The position numbers were made by a program, and so were the translations under genes. 64,000 bases of DNA from Erythrophleum ivorense (lineage: Eukaryota; Streptophyta; Magnoliopsida; Fabales; Fabaceae). Shown here one piece after another: positions 1 through 10,265 of this stretch. Location: positions 60,627,088 to 60,691,087 of the forward strand of contig JAIUCV010000003.1 in NCBI GenBank assembly GCA_026724425.1, written 5' to 3'. The first letter of the stretch is position 1; each line of letters opens with the position of its first letter. The notes below the pieces were generated by a model. That model searched no databases. It saw only the letters and a list, made by a program, of their open reading frames with translations, and was not told where the DNA came from.

Positions 1-719
1 GGCGTGTAGGACAAGGAGCTGCGACAATTATCCATATAAAATAGAAGAAAAGAATTTGAGAGAAAGAGAAATAAATGTTGATTTTGCCTCAATCTTGGGG
101 CTCTGATCTTTGTGAGTGATTTAGGAAAAAGGAGATTTACTGCTCTAGTAGTAACTGTTATTGTAGAATAGAAGAACGGCGGTCTTGAATTTTCTACATA
201 TCTCATTAGCAAATATCTTACAATAAATTTCCAACTACTTGGGAATTGCTTACTGAAAACCACCTCTGAGTGTTGTTATGGATAGTTTTGGGTTTTTGCT
301 GTTACCTATTATGGAATAAAGTGGCCTTCTTAGCTTCTCTGTTTTGGTCAACGTATGGCTATTTAGAAGGAGGGGGGGGGGGGTTTCTTTGTCTGACGTG
401 TATGGGGATTGGTGAATTGTGATTATTTGATGTGCTTCTATTGTTTACTCTAGTTTCTGTATTTTTTGTGTTTTTCTGAGGAGGATAACTTATGGTTTAT
501 AGGTATCGAATGGAGTTCGACTGCTCAGGGGGGCAAAACTTACGGATAACACTTTTTGTTTCTCTCCCCATTATTGACAAAGTCTATTATTATTATTTTT
601 TCTTTTAACTGATTTTTATTTTTGATGACGTTATAATAAACGTATAGCTTTCTTCTAATGAAGTATTTATGTTTTTGAATAGGTTTTATGTTTAGTAGTT
701 TCCCATAGTACTAATTTTG
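1..719. other. Unassigned sequence at window start
   Basis: No gene could be recognised. The first 350 bases are less AT-rich than what follows and could be a leader or intron, but no frame is open far enough to support a call. A 12-G run lies at 372-383. Confidence 0.5.
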
Positions 720-731
720 AAAGAGGGGGTT

Positions 732-753
732 GGGGGGGGGGGGGGGGGGGGGG
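732..753. repeat. 22-base poly-G run
   Basis: Uninterrupted G homopolymer followed by G-rich sequence to about 800. It pairs in position with the poly-C run at the opposite end of the foldback. Confidence 0.9.
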
Positions 754-2146
754 AATTTGGGCTTTGGTGGGGTGGGGGGTGGGTGTTACGGGGTGCTTTT
801 TGTGTGTTTTTGTATTTGTGTATGTGTGTGAGAGATGCGGGCGCTTTAGTAACCTATAATATATAATATATATATATATATATATGTTATATTAATTTTT
901 TTTACATATTATTAGATATTTATTATTGAATTATGCGGCATGTAATTAATGTATTATATTTTTATCAAAAGAAATTCTTTAAAAAAATAATAAAATTTTA
1001 GATTTTAGATTTTATTTGTAAAATACTCTCTCAAAGTAATTTATTGTTGTTGCTATGATATCTAGCTAGTCTATTATATATATATGTAAAATAAAATAAA
1101 TATAAAATATTATATTATATATATAATACATGTACTATTATTTAAATTTACTACGAAATATTAAAGTATAATTAATAATAATAAATTTATAAATTATGAT
1201 TTTATAAATAAAATTATTTTTAATTATAATTTAATAAATATAATATATTAATAGTATGCTTAATGAAAGTTTAATAATAGTGAATGAATTAAAAATTGTT
1301 ATTAGATAATTTATTATTGAAATATTTAACACGTTATTAATATATTATATTTATATATAAAAAAATTCTTTAAAAACAAATAACAAGATATTGGATTTTA
1401 AATTTTAAATTTTTATATCTAAAATTTTTTAAAACATCCCATGTCAAGGAAAGGGCAGTTAGGTAAGCTTCCTTAACTTCGAGGAGAGGGACACTCAATG
1501 TCAACTCTAAATTGGTTTTTGTCTTCAATATTCATGTTGCATTGAGTATTCAACCTTAAAAGAAAAAAGATGTGTTTTAAAGAATTTTAGATATAAAAGA
1601 TCTAATATCTTATTACTTGTTTTAAAGAATTTTTTTAGATATAAATATAATATATTAATAATATGCATAATGATTAAATAATAAATATTTAGTCATAAAA
1701 TTTTTAATTTATCATTATTATTAAGTTTTCAATGAGCATATTATTAATATATTATATTTATTAAATTATAATCGAAAATATAACTTTATTTATAAAATCA
1801 TATCTATAAATTTGTCCGTTATTAATTATATTTTAATATTTTATAGTAAAATTTAAATAATATTATATTTATTATATAAAAATAATAATATTGCATATCT
1901 ATTTTAAATATATATATATATATATAGAGCATACCATTTAGACATTATTGTAATAACAAATAAATTAAATTTAAAATATTTTAGATATAAAATTTAAAAT
2001 GTAAAATGTTATTATTGTTTTAAGATTTTTTAATAAAAATATAATATATTAATAACATGTTTAATGATTCAATATAAATATCTAATAGCATATAAATTTT
2101 TTTATGTATATGTATATATATATATATATATATATAGGATACAACA

Positions 2147-2160
2147 CCCCCCCCCCCCCC
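2147..2160. repeat. 14-base poly-C run
   Basis: C homopolymer directly after a (TA)n tract and followed by A- and C-rich sequence. It mirrors the poly-G run at 732-753. Confidence 0.9.
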
Positions 2161-2260
2161 AAAAAAAAGCCCCTCCACCCCACCCCCTATTACCCGTCTT
2201 CTCCAGCCAACTAAAACCCAAATTCCACTATTCCCCCCAAAATTAAAACTATGGGGAACG

Positions 2261-3440
2261 CAGAGCAAGCCCCTCCGCGTTTCCCTTATTATTTAAAAAA
2301 AATAAAATACTGTTTTGAATGCGTAGAAAGTTCCTTTGCTTTCAATAATTTTTTTAAAAAAATTAAGCTTTTTAGAATGCGGAGGCAACCCCTCTACGTT
2401 CTCTTTAAAAAAAAAAAATATATATATATATATATATATGAAGAAATTGTTTGATGGTTATATATTTGAGTTTTTTGTTTTTTTATCTGTATATATATGA
2501 GTGAAATTGCCTTTTTTTTTTCTTGCTCTTTTCCTTGACAGTGAGTGTGTGACTAAATGAGACAAAGATTGAGTTTTATTACCCACCGAAGGGGAAAGCA
2601 ATATTATTTTGCTTTCTATTTGGTTCCATCAATGGACAGTCTAAAACAAAACTGGAACATATCTTTGCAAGGGCACAGCAGCATATAGCTATGTAGCTGC
2701 TATATGTAGCTGAAACATGGATTCTGTTTCTTTTTTTTTTTTTTTTAAATTCGTTCATATTCTCAATTACTTACTTATTACTACTTCAACAGAAAATAGC
2801 TTTGGAAGTTGGTGGGTTGAATATTCCACTAAAGTTTTATGCTTAAGTGAAGTGATTTTGCTTCCTACTATTTTATTGAATTTATTATCTTAAACTGCTC
2901 CGTTTGAACTTTCACTTTTTTCATTTTCTACTTATGAAGTTTTAAACTTTGGTTATTAATTGTTGGTCCATTTAAATTGACTTTTATTTTAATGCTTCAC
3001 TTGATCTTCTTGCTTTTAAATGATTTAGGCAATTATTTTGTAAATTGATATGGTAGAATAGATATTTGTGCAAATGCTCATTGGTTGAAAATAATCCACA
3101 TATTTTGTTAGAGGTATTGTCAGCTGATGTTGAAGTGCAATAAATTTTTTCCGCAATTTTAGTGGAATTATAATAAAAAAAATTTTATACTACAATAATT
3201 GAGAATTTTAGCAATTAGGCCAAAAAGATGCAAATATAAGGTTTACTAATCAATAACTTTTCAATACAGTATAGGAGGTTGCATAAACATAAAAGGATTA
3301 TCAGCATACAGCCTTATTTACCGGAAGAGAGGATTGTCTATCAACAATGATGAGTTACTGCATACATTCATATCTATACATATTTTTGTGCTTGGACCCT
3401 AAGCTTTTTAAAAAAAAAAAAAAATTGTCCAACTTCATGA
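2261..3440. other. Unassigned, AT-rich; possible 5' part of a Helitron
   Basis: Contains a (TA)n tract at 2418-2439 and three loose repeats of a GC-richer motif around 2260-2400. Intron-like T-rich sequence precedes the APS kinase exon fragment. If the 3' end at 4717 is a Helitron terminus, its 5' end (A|TC) should lie in or before this stretch, but I could not place it. Confidence 0.4.
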
Positions 3441-3455
3441 TTTTATAATTTTCAG

Positions 3456-3574
3456 GTAAGGAAGCAAAACTCTTTGCAGATGCTGGTTTTATTTGCATTG
3501 CCAGTTTAATATCACCCTATCGAAAGGATAGTGATGCCTGCCAAGCACTACTTCCAAGAGCAGATTTCATTGAG
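3456..3574 (+). pseudogene. APK: APS kinase exon fragment
   Basis: Translation gives a block around KLFADAGFICIASLISPYRK followed by D-S-D-A-C-Q-A-L-L-P and DFIE. This matches the part of adenylyl-sulfate (APS) kinase after the nucleotide-binding region. APS kinase phosphorylates adenosine 5'-phosphosulfate to PAPS, in plants in plastids and cytosol. The piece starts right after a splice acceptor (ttttcag) and may end at a GT donor, so it looks like one exon copied with intron DNA rather than a processed cDNA. No other APS kinase exon was found nearby: the P-loop exon and C-terminal exon are absent. It is too short to make an enzyme. An SFH exon follows 184 bases downstream on the same strand. 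High confidence in family, lower in exact edges. Confidence 0.8.
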
Positions 3575-3758
3575 GTCTATATTTTTAGTTTTCCATGTCT
3601 ACAAAACAATATATGCCGGTAGTTTTACATCTCCTAACAATAGAGTACAGTAATATTATTGAACAATACAAGAGGTTCTTCATCATTCTGCTGACAATGC
3701 ATAGTCATACAGTTTTCACAATTTCTAGAAAATGACTTGACTCATGCTGGAAATATGG

Positions 3759-3985
3759 ACAAGGATTGGTTCTCTCAAAGAGAAGGCAATTAATGCATCT
3801 ACCAACTTTAAGCATATTCTTTATTAATAGAGTGGCAGGGGAAAAAATGATGGCGGGGTTAGTTCAATTTCCATTGAGGATGTTTGGGATGTTGAGGAAC
3901 TGTAGGCTGCTGATGTATTTCGGCAATCATTGATTATGGATGAATTACTTCCAGAAAAACATGATGATTACCATATGAAGTTAAG
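3759..3985 (+). pseudogene. SFH: Sec14-like SFH exon fragment with stops
   Basis: In one frame the sequence reads TRIGSLKEKAINAST, then VSSISIEDV, then FRQSLIMDELLPEKHDDYH, ending in an AG|GT donor-like junction. This is the region just before and into the CRAL-TRIO N-terminal domain of plant SFH proteins, Sec14-type phosphatidylinositol/phosphatidylcholine transfer proteins of membrane trafficking. Two adjacent stops (3825-3830) and a TAG (3903-3905) interrupt the frame, so it cannot be translated through. The lipid-binding Sec14 domain and Nlj16-like C-terminus are absent. Its neighbour is an APS kinase exon, an unrelated gene, on the same strand. Joining exon fragments of two genes in this way is typical of transposon gene capture. 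Confidence 0.8.
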
Positions 3986-4717
3986 GTGTAATTTTTTTTT
4001 TGGGACAACAAAAATTTACTTTATCTTTCTTAATACAGACATTCATCTCAAAGAAATTTGATTTTAGATGCAATTCAATTTTTTTAAAGCAGATTTAAGA
4101 TTTTCATAGCAAAATTTTCCTTTATCATGACCTGCTCATATTGGGCTGAGAATTTTTTGGCACACTATGTTGTATATAAGAGAAAGTACATAGGAGTGTT
4201 TTATAAGGGCATTTGATCCCTATTGCAAGTTTGCAACTAGAGTTAAATTTACCTTGTATGGATCCATTTTTACTGCTATGATTTTGTGGCTTGAAAATTG
4301 ACATTCAAATAGTACTCTCACTCATATATCTTGATACTAGAAACTAATTCCCACAAAATGTTAACATAGTTCCTAATTTGTTTATGGTGGTGTTAAATTA
4401 CTTTTCCTTTCTTGGTTTTATAATTGTTCTTTTCTTAATTTATACATTCTACGGATAGCTAATTATTAATTAAATGCAGAATGAACTATTAAAAAAATTT
4501 ACACTTTCATAATTGAATATGTTACTTCATATACTTGTATTTTTTTACTAATTATTATTTAAACACAGAATGAATTATAAAATTATTCAATGTCTTATTA
4601 AGTTATAAAATTGCTCATCCTTGATCTTTTATTTACTTTATTGCCAATGATATAACAAAACAATTTCATATTTACTTTGCTTTAAAAACCCTGTGCAATG
4701 CACGAGTCTCTGACTGG

Positions 4718-6985
4718 TTCAATATTTACTTCATGTAAATCACGTTTTCCTAATACTAATATCCTTGGTCACGTGCCTTTTAATTGAAGCAACCAACGGA
4801 TCTTTATTTGTTTATTTATTAAATAATCCATGTGGGCTCTACATTGAGGAGGACCCATAACGTTTTTCTTTCTCCTTTGTTTTTGATTGATTAAATAATG
4901 AATTAGTTATACAGATGCCTTTCCATCTTTGAATACTCTCGCTTCAGAATTTCTTGAACGAAATTCATTTAAACTATCATATTCATTCTTTTTACTCTCT
5001 CTTGTTTGTCATGGATTAAATAAGACGTATTTTATAAGAATCTAAGACTATATTATTTTCAACTTCACAATACAAACAACAATGTAATTGTGCCGCCTAA
5101 ATTTTTCTTCACAAGAACTATTTTTTTTTTTTCAAAAATCAATTCATATATCATTCAAAACCGATTGAAACCGATTAAATACATTTGAGATTTATGGATG
5201 TCACTTCTAGAGCTTATCGAATCATATAGCCATCACAGAAGCACGAAGAGTTTGTTTTGTTCAGATATATACCTAATTATTTAGCAATTGTATTTGGATC
5301 ATGCAATATTTCAGTTGTTATAAATTAGTCGTGGAGGGTACTATTGGGCAAGTTAAGTTTGCAATCATGTTGCCCCAATTTATGCAAAAAACTTAACAGT
5401 TTGCAAAATTGGTTTTATTTTTAATCTGCTATTTTTTTGAACAAAAAAAAATCAATATTCCCCCCGAGTTATAATATAAAATAGAGAATAAATTGCATAT
5501 CGTCTTGAGGCATAAAATATAAATTTATTATATTATTGTACCAAAACATTATATATGCTTCTTTCTTTATTTACATGATAACATGTGTGATTGAATCTAA
5601 TATTGAGTGTCTTATATATGGTTGGCATTATTAAGATTCAAACTTTGAGAATTGCACTTAATCATACATTACACGTCCGTCTTTGTTTTTAGACCATTTC
5701 TTTGATAAAATTAAAGTATAAAGATTAAATTGAAAATTGAGTAAAATTATAAGGGTATATAGAATAATTTACCATAATTAAACATTCAATATCTTGCACA
5801 ATTGTGAATTTATTTCTAAAGAAGAATTACAAAATAAGTAATATAAAAAATGAAATTCGAGTAAGTTATTCTATTTGTATTTTGGGTCAACAAAGCAAAG
5901 CGCATAACTGCAATATTAAACAGTATTCTTACATTAAGGACATATATCCTATAATTTTAAAGGAGTTGTGTTGTATAATTATATAAATTAATTTTTTATT
6001 TATATTCTTATAATTCTTGGGTTAATATTGATTGTTGAAGACCTATAAATGGTCATAATATAATTTTTATTAATTTTACAACATACATAATTTTATTCAT
6101 AAAATAACATCACACTTGAGAGAATATAGTAATTTTCTTTACAAATAGTTTAAACTTTACCCCCAATTTTTTTTTTTTTGTAGTTTAAGCACACGACGCG
6201 TAACCTGGCTTGATGGTCAAAGTGAGAATATATTATCTGAGCTACCAGTGGGTTATTAAATCATGACACTAAAAATTAAAAAAAAAAAAAGAAGAAGAAG
6301 AAATTCTTTATTAAGGTTAAGTATACCCCATGTATGTAATTTTATCCATAAATATTCATCAAGTGGGTTCTACAGGCACTTTATTTACACTTATAAAACA
6401 CACACTTGAGCATAAAGAAAATTGAGCTAGGCGACCATGTGCTAGCTGGTTTCACTTTTAATCTGTTATTTTTTCGGACTAAGTTTGCTTGCAGTACCTG
6501 CTTGCTCATCTTAATATAAAAAAGAGAATGATATCGGTTGTATGTGGTTGAGGGGGACAGAAACTTCTTCCTTGCTTATCTCACCCACTTTTTTGCTTTT
6601 CGCATTGGAAAAATAAATTTCTCTTATTCTTAAGTAGAATTGACTTGCAGTTTTATTTTTCTTAATTTGTTAAAAATGCGAGAAAAGTTAGTGTACGTTT
6701 GAAAAGAAAAAAGAATACTGTATAAAATTAAGGAAATATAAAAAGAAAATTGTTAAAGTACTTTACCTCAATTTTTAAATTGTTAGGTTGTGCTATTTGT
6801 AATTTTTTTTTTTTGGAAAAAAACAGAATAAATGGTAACTGGGGCATCACATACCAGCCTATTGAGGCAGAAACATAAAAACTCTCTACTCTCTAGGGTT
6901 AGTGATGGATGAAAATCATTATGGAGGATTGTGCTTGGGATTTTAATTGTTGAATATATTTAAATTTGTATTAAATATCTTTTTT
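4718..6985. other. Intergenic, AT-rich, no gene seen
   Basis: Low-complexity AT-rich sequence with poly-A/T runs. No protein similarity was recognised on either strand. The 60-codon open frame at 5804-5986 has no supporting feature. Confidence 0.5.
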
Positions 6986-6988
6986 AAT

Positions 6989-7145
6989 GTCAAGACACAT
7001 AATTCTGAAAGTGTGCACATCGCTATCAGTATCAGTTTCCTATTACAGAAGTATCTGCATTGGCTTTAAGGTCAATACGCATAACTCTGGAGGTGTGCAT
7101 TTCACTCTCAGTATCAGTTTCCTATTCCTTAAGTTTCTGCATTGG
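6989..7145. repeat. Two-copy tandem repeat, period 82
   Basis: A block beginning gtcaaNacNcataa and ending tttctgcattgg-like sequence occurs at 6989 and again at 7071. The shared core includes ctcagtatcagtttcctatt. The two copies lie about 430 bases upstream of the first B3 gene, on its 5' side. Confidence 0.8.
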
Positions 7146-7479
7146 TGATGGTCAAATGAAATGACACCACAGAAAAGATATTTGATTAAATTATCTCGGT
7201 AATTTAAATTTATTCCATATCAATGCGAGCATATATTTTTTCCAAAAATTTAAATAATTATTTTAATATTATATATTTTATAATTAAAATTTAACATCTC
7301 TTAAAAAAAAAGAAATGTAATTTATCTAATTTTTTAACATATCCTAAGCCATAATGGAATGGTCTTACGGAGTACGATTAAATTCCGATTGGCCGCTCCA
7401 TGCCGTCTTGAACGAAAATGATGAATATTCAAGTGTGAATAGAGGTGACGGAGACGCCGTGTTGGAAATCAAGAGGTAA

Positions 7480-7576
7480 TTGAAAGCTCCCTCTCTCGCT
7501 TATATTACAATCCCTAGTTCCTTCACAATTCACAACCTGCTCTTCTTCCTCCACAGATTCTCTCTTTAGATAATTA
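7480..7576 (+). promoter_or_regulatory. CT-rich 5' leader of the first B3 gene
   Basis: Pyrimidine-rich sequence (ctccctctctcgc, ctcttcttcctccac) ends just before the ATG, as is common for plant 5' UTRs. A weak TATA-like stretch is at about 7500. Transcription start is inferred, not shown. Confidence 0.35.
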
Positions 7577-7963
7577 ATGGCACCAAAGTGTGTGCTTTCA
7601 ACGGAGCTCACGGAGTCAATGATCAAAGAGAAGGTATTGTACTTTCCAACGGGATTCCTTTGGACTTTGCCACCAGTTCAAAATGAAAGAGATCCAGTGG
7701 AGTTTCCAGTGAACTGTGGAGAAAAAGTGTACACATTTCGCTGCAGAAAACGACTTATGGGGGCTTCACTGAAACCAGTTATACAAAAGGGCTGGTCTAA
7801 TGTTATCAATGATAAAGCCCTTCAAGAAGGTGATTTGGTCGAGTTGTACTACATGGCAGCAACAAGTGACCATGAACCTGCCCGCTATTGGATTGAAGTT
7901 CGTAGATGTGTCCGCCATGAGGATGCGATGGGTACGACATTGGAGTGGCAACGCATTATCTAA
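7577..7963 (+). CDS. B3-domain protein (small, single-domain)
   Basis: An intact 128-residue protein. Residues about 40-92 form the conserved second half of a plant B3 DNA-binding domain: DPVEF, CGEKVYTF, LKPVIQKGWS, then a D-K-x-L-Q-x-GD block. The first strand is more diverged than in its paralogue at 37890. A C-terminal tail RYWIEVRRCV...QRI is shared by both copies. B3 domains bind DNA in the nucleus; a protein this short has no other recognisable domain and fits the REM-type B3 group, a guess from length and motif. The start ATG is the first of the frame, followed by the same M-A-P as the paralogue. A CT-rich leader lies immediately upstream. No intron is needed. Expression and target are unknown. 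Confidence 0.8.
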   Translation: MAPKCVLSTELTESMIKEKVLYFPTGFLWTLPPVQNERDPVEFPVNCGEKVYTFRCRKRLMGASLKPVIQKGWSNVINDKALQEGDLVELYYMAATSDHEPARYWIEVRRCVRHEDAMGTTLEWQRII

Positions 7964-9068
7964 TTAAATAACCTTACCTCTCGAGTAACATGGAGAGATT
8001 TCTAGGTAAATTTAGCCTAAATCAAGTCAATTATGATGTAAATATGTCATAAATGAATCTTTTTAAAAGATTTGTTTGACATACTTACACATGTATTTAT
8101 AACTTGGGTCCAAGACAGAATATACCTAGAATTTTCTCTGGCAGGGGTAATGAGTCTAGTTTGAGAATTGCTTCCTTGACAGAATTCACAGTACGTGTGC
8201 TTCCTAATTAGTGATTTGAGCAACTTTTAGAGTTCCATATATTATCATTGTGTTATGAAATATTTTCTTATTTTTGAGTACATGATCCTCTATATTATTT
8301 TAGTCTCTCATCATAGATCATGTTTAATCAATCATTAAAATTAGCATCATTAAAGGGAAACTATATTAATTGAATATAGGACATTAACCGCTGGCTTTAA
8401 TTTATTGAAGAAAATAATACGGAGAGTTAGAATCAACTCCGCATGATGTGTATATGTGTAAGAGAATGCCAATATTAAAAAAATCCTTTATTAAGCCCCA
8501 CCAATTAAACAGACAATGAACAGTTATCTTTTCCCTAAAGACAAATTAAGCTCGCGATGTAGCAAGCACTTTTACACTGTCAAAGGAAAATTAGATGAAC
8601 TCTGATATGGTCAAGGAAAGAAACGTTATATATATATATATATATATATATATGCATGTTGTGATTGAATCGAACTTAATCAACCGTTGTACAATGTTCT
8701 AGAAATGATCAAGCGAGATAATCATGATTACTCTCACAGATATAATTTTTAATTAATATTGATCGAAACCGATTATATTGGTTAGATATCCGAAATATTT
8801 TTCTGAATTGCCATTTATTCTACTATTAAAGGGATAATTAAGAACATAAGGAGTAAGAATATTCTTTCCACCTTCAACATCACATACAAAATGATACCCA
8901 AATTTCTTAACCAGAAAATAATTTCAACTTCACTGCACAAACTATATCATGCTACTTAATTATTTCTTTCAAAGTTTGAAGTTAAATTTGATTAAAAAAA
9001 ATTAGAAGTTAAATAATTACACTACGATTATTGCTATATCGATATTTCAATTTTACAATATTATTGAT
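7964..9068. other. 3' flank of B3 gene and intergenic DNA
   Basis: No further gene was seen. It presumably includes the 3' UTR. A (TA)n microsatellite spans about 8628-8653. Confidence 0.5.
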
Positions 9069-9650
9069 CGGTTTTTGTTTTTAATCCATGTAAAGTGATG
9101 TATTTGTTGGCTAGTCATGAACTTCTGCTTCTAATTAAGAAATTAAACGTAGGTGAGAAAACACTAGGGGGAAGCATTTGTCTTCTACGAATGATTCTTC
9201 TAAGATGGCATCAGTGGAGGGGAGATATCTAAAGCATCTAACAGTGATTGTGCATGGTACTCAAATACCATCAATATGCAGTTATATATATATATATATA
9301 TATATGATATTAAATGCTTAAATTAAAATATGATAACTGTATGATTTTTTTAATAATATTATAATAAATATATAATTTTTATAAATAATTATATGATTCT
9401 TTAATTAAAGTATATAGTTGTTATTATATTATTAAAAAAATACATTTATTATATTTTAATTAAAAAATCTGATAAAAAAAATATAGAAAACTTTAGCTAA
9501 ATTTAATCTCTAAAAGAATCATCCGTAAAGAGACAAATGCATGCCACTAATGTTTTCTTTATACAAGTTGCATTTTTGAATTAGGAGAAGTTCATGACTA
9601 GCCAACAAATACTTAACTTTACATGGATTGAAAACGAAAACCGAGAGGCG
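9069..9650. mobile_element. Foldback MITE, copy A, with nested AT-rich element
   Basis: The left arm (9069-9201) and right arm (9512-9650) are inverted copies: the right arm reverse-complemented reads ggttttcgttttcaatcc, ttgttggctagtcatgaact and gaatgattctt in the same order as the left. Copy B (9956-10265) has the same arms and interior but lacks the 9281-9505 stretch. Confidence 0.75.
9281..9505. mobile_element. AT-rich hairpin element nested in copy A
   Basis: This AT-rich segment, starting with a (TA)n tract at 9283-9305, is present in foldback copy A but absent from copy B at the corresponding place. Its inner sequence (aattaaaatatgataa and the inverted form) resembles the hairpin elements at 40343, 40988 and 46704. 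Confidence 0.5.
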
Positions 9651-9955
9651 CAAAGCGTAGTAGATATAAAATATTATAGTAATCAAAATACTAATGTTTG
9701 ATATAATAATTAAATATTTACGTTAAAAATGATAAAATGGATATTTTAAATATTAATAAAATTTAAAATATAATGTAAATACCTATAATTTTTAAGTAAT
9801 TTAAATATCATCTAGAATAATATATGATGTAAAATATTAATATACTGAGCACATATATTTAAGCATCCAAAGTCATCAATCCAAACCGGAATTTCCCAAA
9901 ATAAAAGTACAGATAACCCTGAGAGGAGTGGAACAATAACTCTGTTCTATGCTTT
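9651..9955. other. Spacer between the two foldback copies
   Basis: AT-rich sequence without recognised features. Confidence 0.5.
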
Positions 9956-10265
9956 TCGCCTCTCGGTTTTCGTTTTCAATCTATGTAAGGTGATCTATTT
10001 GTTGGCTGGTCATGGAATTCTGCTTCTAATTAAAAAATGCAACGTAGGTAGCGAAAACATAAGGGGCATGCATGCGTTTGTCTTTTACGAATGATTCTTT
10101 TAGATGGCATTAGTGGATGGGTGATATCTAAAGCACCTAACAGTGATTTTGCATGGTACTCAAATGCCACCAATACAATCCAAAAGAATCATTCGTAAAA
10201 GACAAATGCATGCCGCTAACGTTTTCGCTACCTACGTTGCCCTTTAAAGGAGCAGAACTTCATGA
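9956..10265. mobile_element. Foldback MITE, copy B
   Basis: The left arm (9956-10103) opens with the cctctcggttttcgttttca motif; the inverted right arm (10181-10265) stops early, so this copy is truncated on the right. The interior (gatggcattagtgg, gatatctaaagca, gcatggtactcaaat) matches copy A in direct orientation. Confidence 0.75.

Larger units (their letters stand above)
720..2260. repeat. Giant AT-rich foldback (inverted repeat)
   Basis: The left arm (about 853-1436) reads as the imperfect reverse complement of the right arm (about 1565-2145). The order of blocks is the same in both arms when the right arm is read backwards: stretches around attaatatattatattta, ttctttaaaa and aagatatt recur in the same order. 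The 130-base spacer (1437-1564) is less AT-rich. Outside the arms a 22-G run (732-753) mirrors a 14-C run (2147-2160), and aatttgggctttgg near 754 resembles the reverse complement of the sequence near 2210, so the symmetry may extend to about 720-2260. (TA)n tracts sit at both ends (866-886, 2113-2136). A foldback transposon or inverted pair of elements is likely. No transposase was seen. Short open frames here are by-products. Confidence 0.65.
3440..4717 (+). mobile_element. Helitron-like element, 3' portion, with captured exons
   Basis: The 3' end at 4714-4717 is CTGG followed by T, fitting the CTRR|T end of plant Helitrons. Ten bases upstream is a short perfect hairpin, GTGCA-A-TGCAC (4693-4703), inside a degenerate CCC...GGG-type extension. 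Exon fragments of APS kinase and SFH lie 0.7-1.3 kb upstream on the same strand. Helitrons lack terminal inverted repeats and often capture gene fragments. No Rep/helicase was seen, so it would be non-autonomous. The 5' end is not located; the start given is just the first captured exon. A Pack-MULE is the alternative, but no matching long terminal inverted repeats were noticed. Confidence 0.55.

Noticed and set aside
2020..2268. Open frames on both strands at the foldback end
   Set aside because: Translations come from (TA)n and poly-C tracts.
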